DNA of 6,983 nucleotides from contig DRLW01000242.1 in NCBI GenBank assembly GCA_011375275.1, positions 1 through 6,983 of the forward strand, in the 5' to 3' direction. Source of the DNA: Bacteroidota bacterium. Lineage in GTDB: Bacteria; Zhuqueibacterota; Zhuqueibacteria; Zhuqueibacterales; Geothermadaptataceae. This document shows, piece by piece, positions 6,777 through 6,983 of the stretch (positions within the stretch are counted from its first letter, which is position 1; each line of letters begins with the position of its first letter). The position numbers and the translations under genes are program-made. The notes under the pieces were generated by a model. It was not told where the DNA came from, did no database searches, and saw nothing but the letters and a program-made list of their open reading frames with translations.

Positions 6777-6810
6777 CTCTCTCGCAGAGGCGCAGGGTAC
6801 GCAGAGTTTT
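6777..6810. repeat. GCAG-type short intergenic repeat
   Basis: CGCAG recurs at 6783, 6791 and 6800 with a period of 8-9 bases (CGCAGAGG, CGCAGGGTA, CGCAGAG), flanked by pyrimidine/T-rich sequence. This resembles the dispersed GCAGAGacGCAGAG-type intergenic repeats of many environmental bacteria (recollection, not checked). Function is unknown. It is too short and irregular for a CRISPR array. Confidence 0.45.
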
Positions 6811-6877
6811 TCTGGTTTGGGTTTCTTGCTTCGTGTGTTTTGTGGGTATGCTGATTCGGGCATTTCGTGCGGCTTCA

Positions 6878-6912
6878 CCTGTCAGAGAGATCGTTATCCC
6901 GCACTTGCATTC
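6878..6912. repeat. Diverged direct repeat, copy 2
   Basis: CCTGTC, a 5-base linker, then GATCGTTATCCCGCACTTGC followed by ATTC. It repeats the unit at 6734-6767 in the same orientation. The pair brackets the GCAG-type repeat at 6777-6810, so the whole may be one composite repeat element or an element with its duplicated flanks. Confidence 0.65.
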
Positions 6913-6983
6913 TTCTGTACTGCCACTGCTGCTGCCGCGGCACTCTACAAATGACAGGCTTGTTGGTGCAGTCTTACGGGGAA

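Larger units (their letters stand above)
6674..6983. other. Intergenic tail downstream of the kinase, no gene seen
   Basis: Open frames on both strands here are short, lack ribosome-binding sites and encode low-complexity peptides built from the local repeats. The T-run at 6770-6776 has no clear preceding hairpin, so no confident terminator for the kinase gene can be named. The segment holds a diverged direct repeat and a GCAG-type short repeat. Confidence 0.6.

Noticed and set aside
6618..6954. Short frames in the tail (6742-6954 plus; 6618-6878 minus; a minus frame open from the right edge)
   Set aside because: They are built from local repeats, lack ribosome-binding sites and give low-complexity peptides.

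Overview
The window comes from a Gram-negative-type bacterium of intermediate GC content. It carries a Sec-exported peptidase, an inner-membrane hybrid sensor kinase and part of a chemoreceptor-like protein. The sequence does not fix the species. The peptidase reads most like Bacteroidetes-type exported Dcp, whereas the intergenic repeats and the sensory genes would fit a proteobacterium or an environmental phylum such as Chrysiogenota; that placement is a guess.

Layout. (1) Positions 1-627, minus strand: the first 209 codons of a coiled-coil protein with a diverged methyl-accepting-chemotaxis-type signalling hairpin. It starts at TTG behind a good ribosome-binding site and runs off the left edge. 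(2) 628-890: divergent intergenic region with candidate promoter elements and a perfect 12-bp palindrome in the presumed leader of the next gene. (3) 891-3002, plus strand: a complete exported M3-family peptidyl-dipeptidase (Dcp) with intact zinc site and substrate-binding His/Tyr set. (4) 3003-3880: 878 bp without a convincing gene but full of repeats. It holds a GC-rich inverted repeat, a weak terminator, a roughly 230-bp MITE-like element with 19-20 bp terminal inverted repeats, a second copy in the same orientation lacking its right end, an AT-rich island with a perfect 8-3-8 palindrome between the copies, and a 9-bp stem hairpin just before the next gene. (5) 3881-6673, plus strand: a complete 930-residue hybrid histidine kinase (signal/TM - PAS - PAS - HisKA - HATPase - REC - REC) without an HPt domain. 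(6) 6674-6983: non-coding tail with a diverged direct repeat and a GCAG-type short repeat.

The three genes do not form an operon. The left gene is divergent from dcp, and the kinase is separated from dcp by the repeat block. A chemoreceptor-like gene and a hybrid kinase point to a signalling-rich genome, but nothing here links them directly. I found no CRISPR array, tRNA, rRNA, phage gene or transposase. The most unusual material is the mobile-repeat block at 3291-3730, whose two copies show a compensatory base-pair change in an internal hairpin, and the kinase leader with a possible overlapping mini-ORF.
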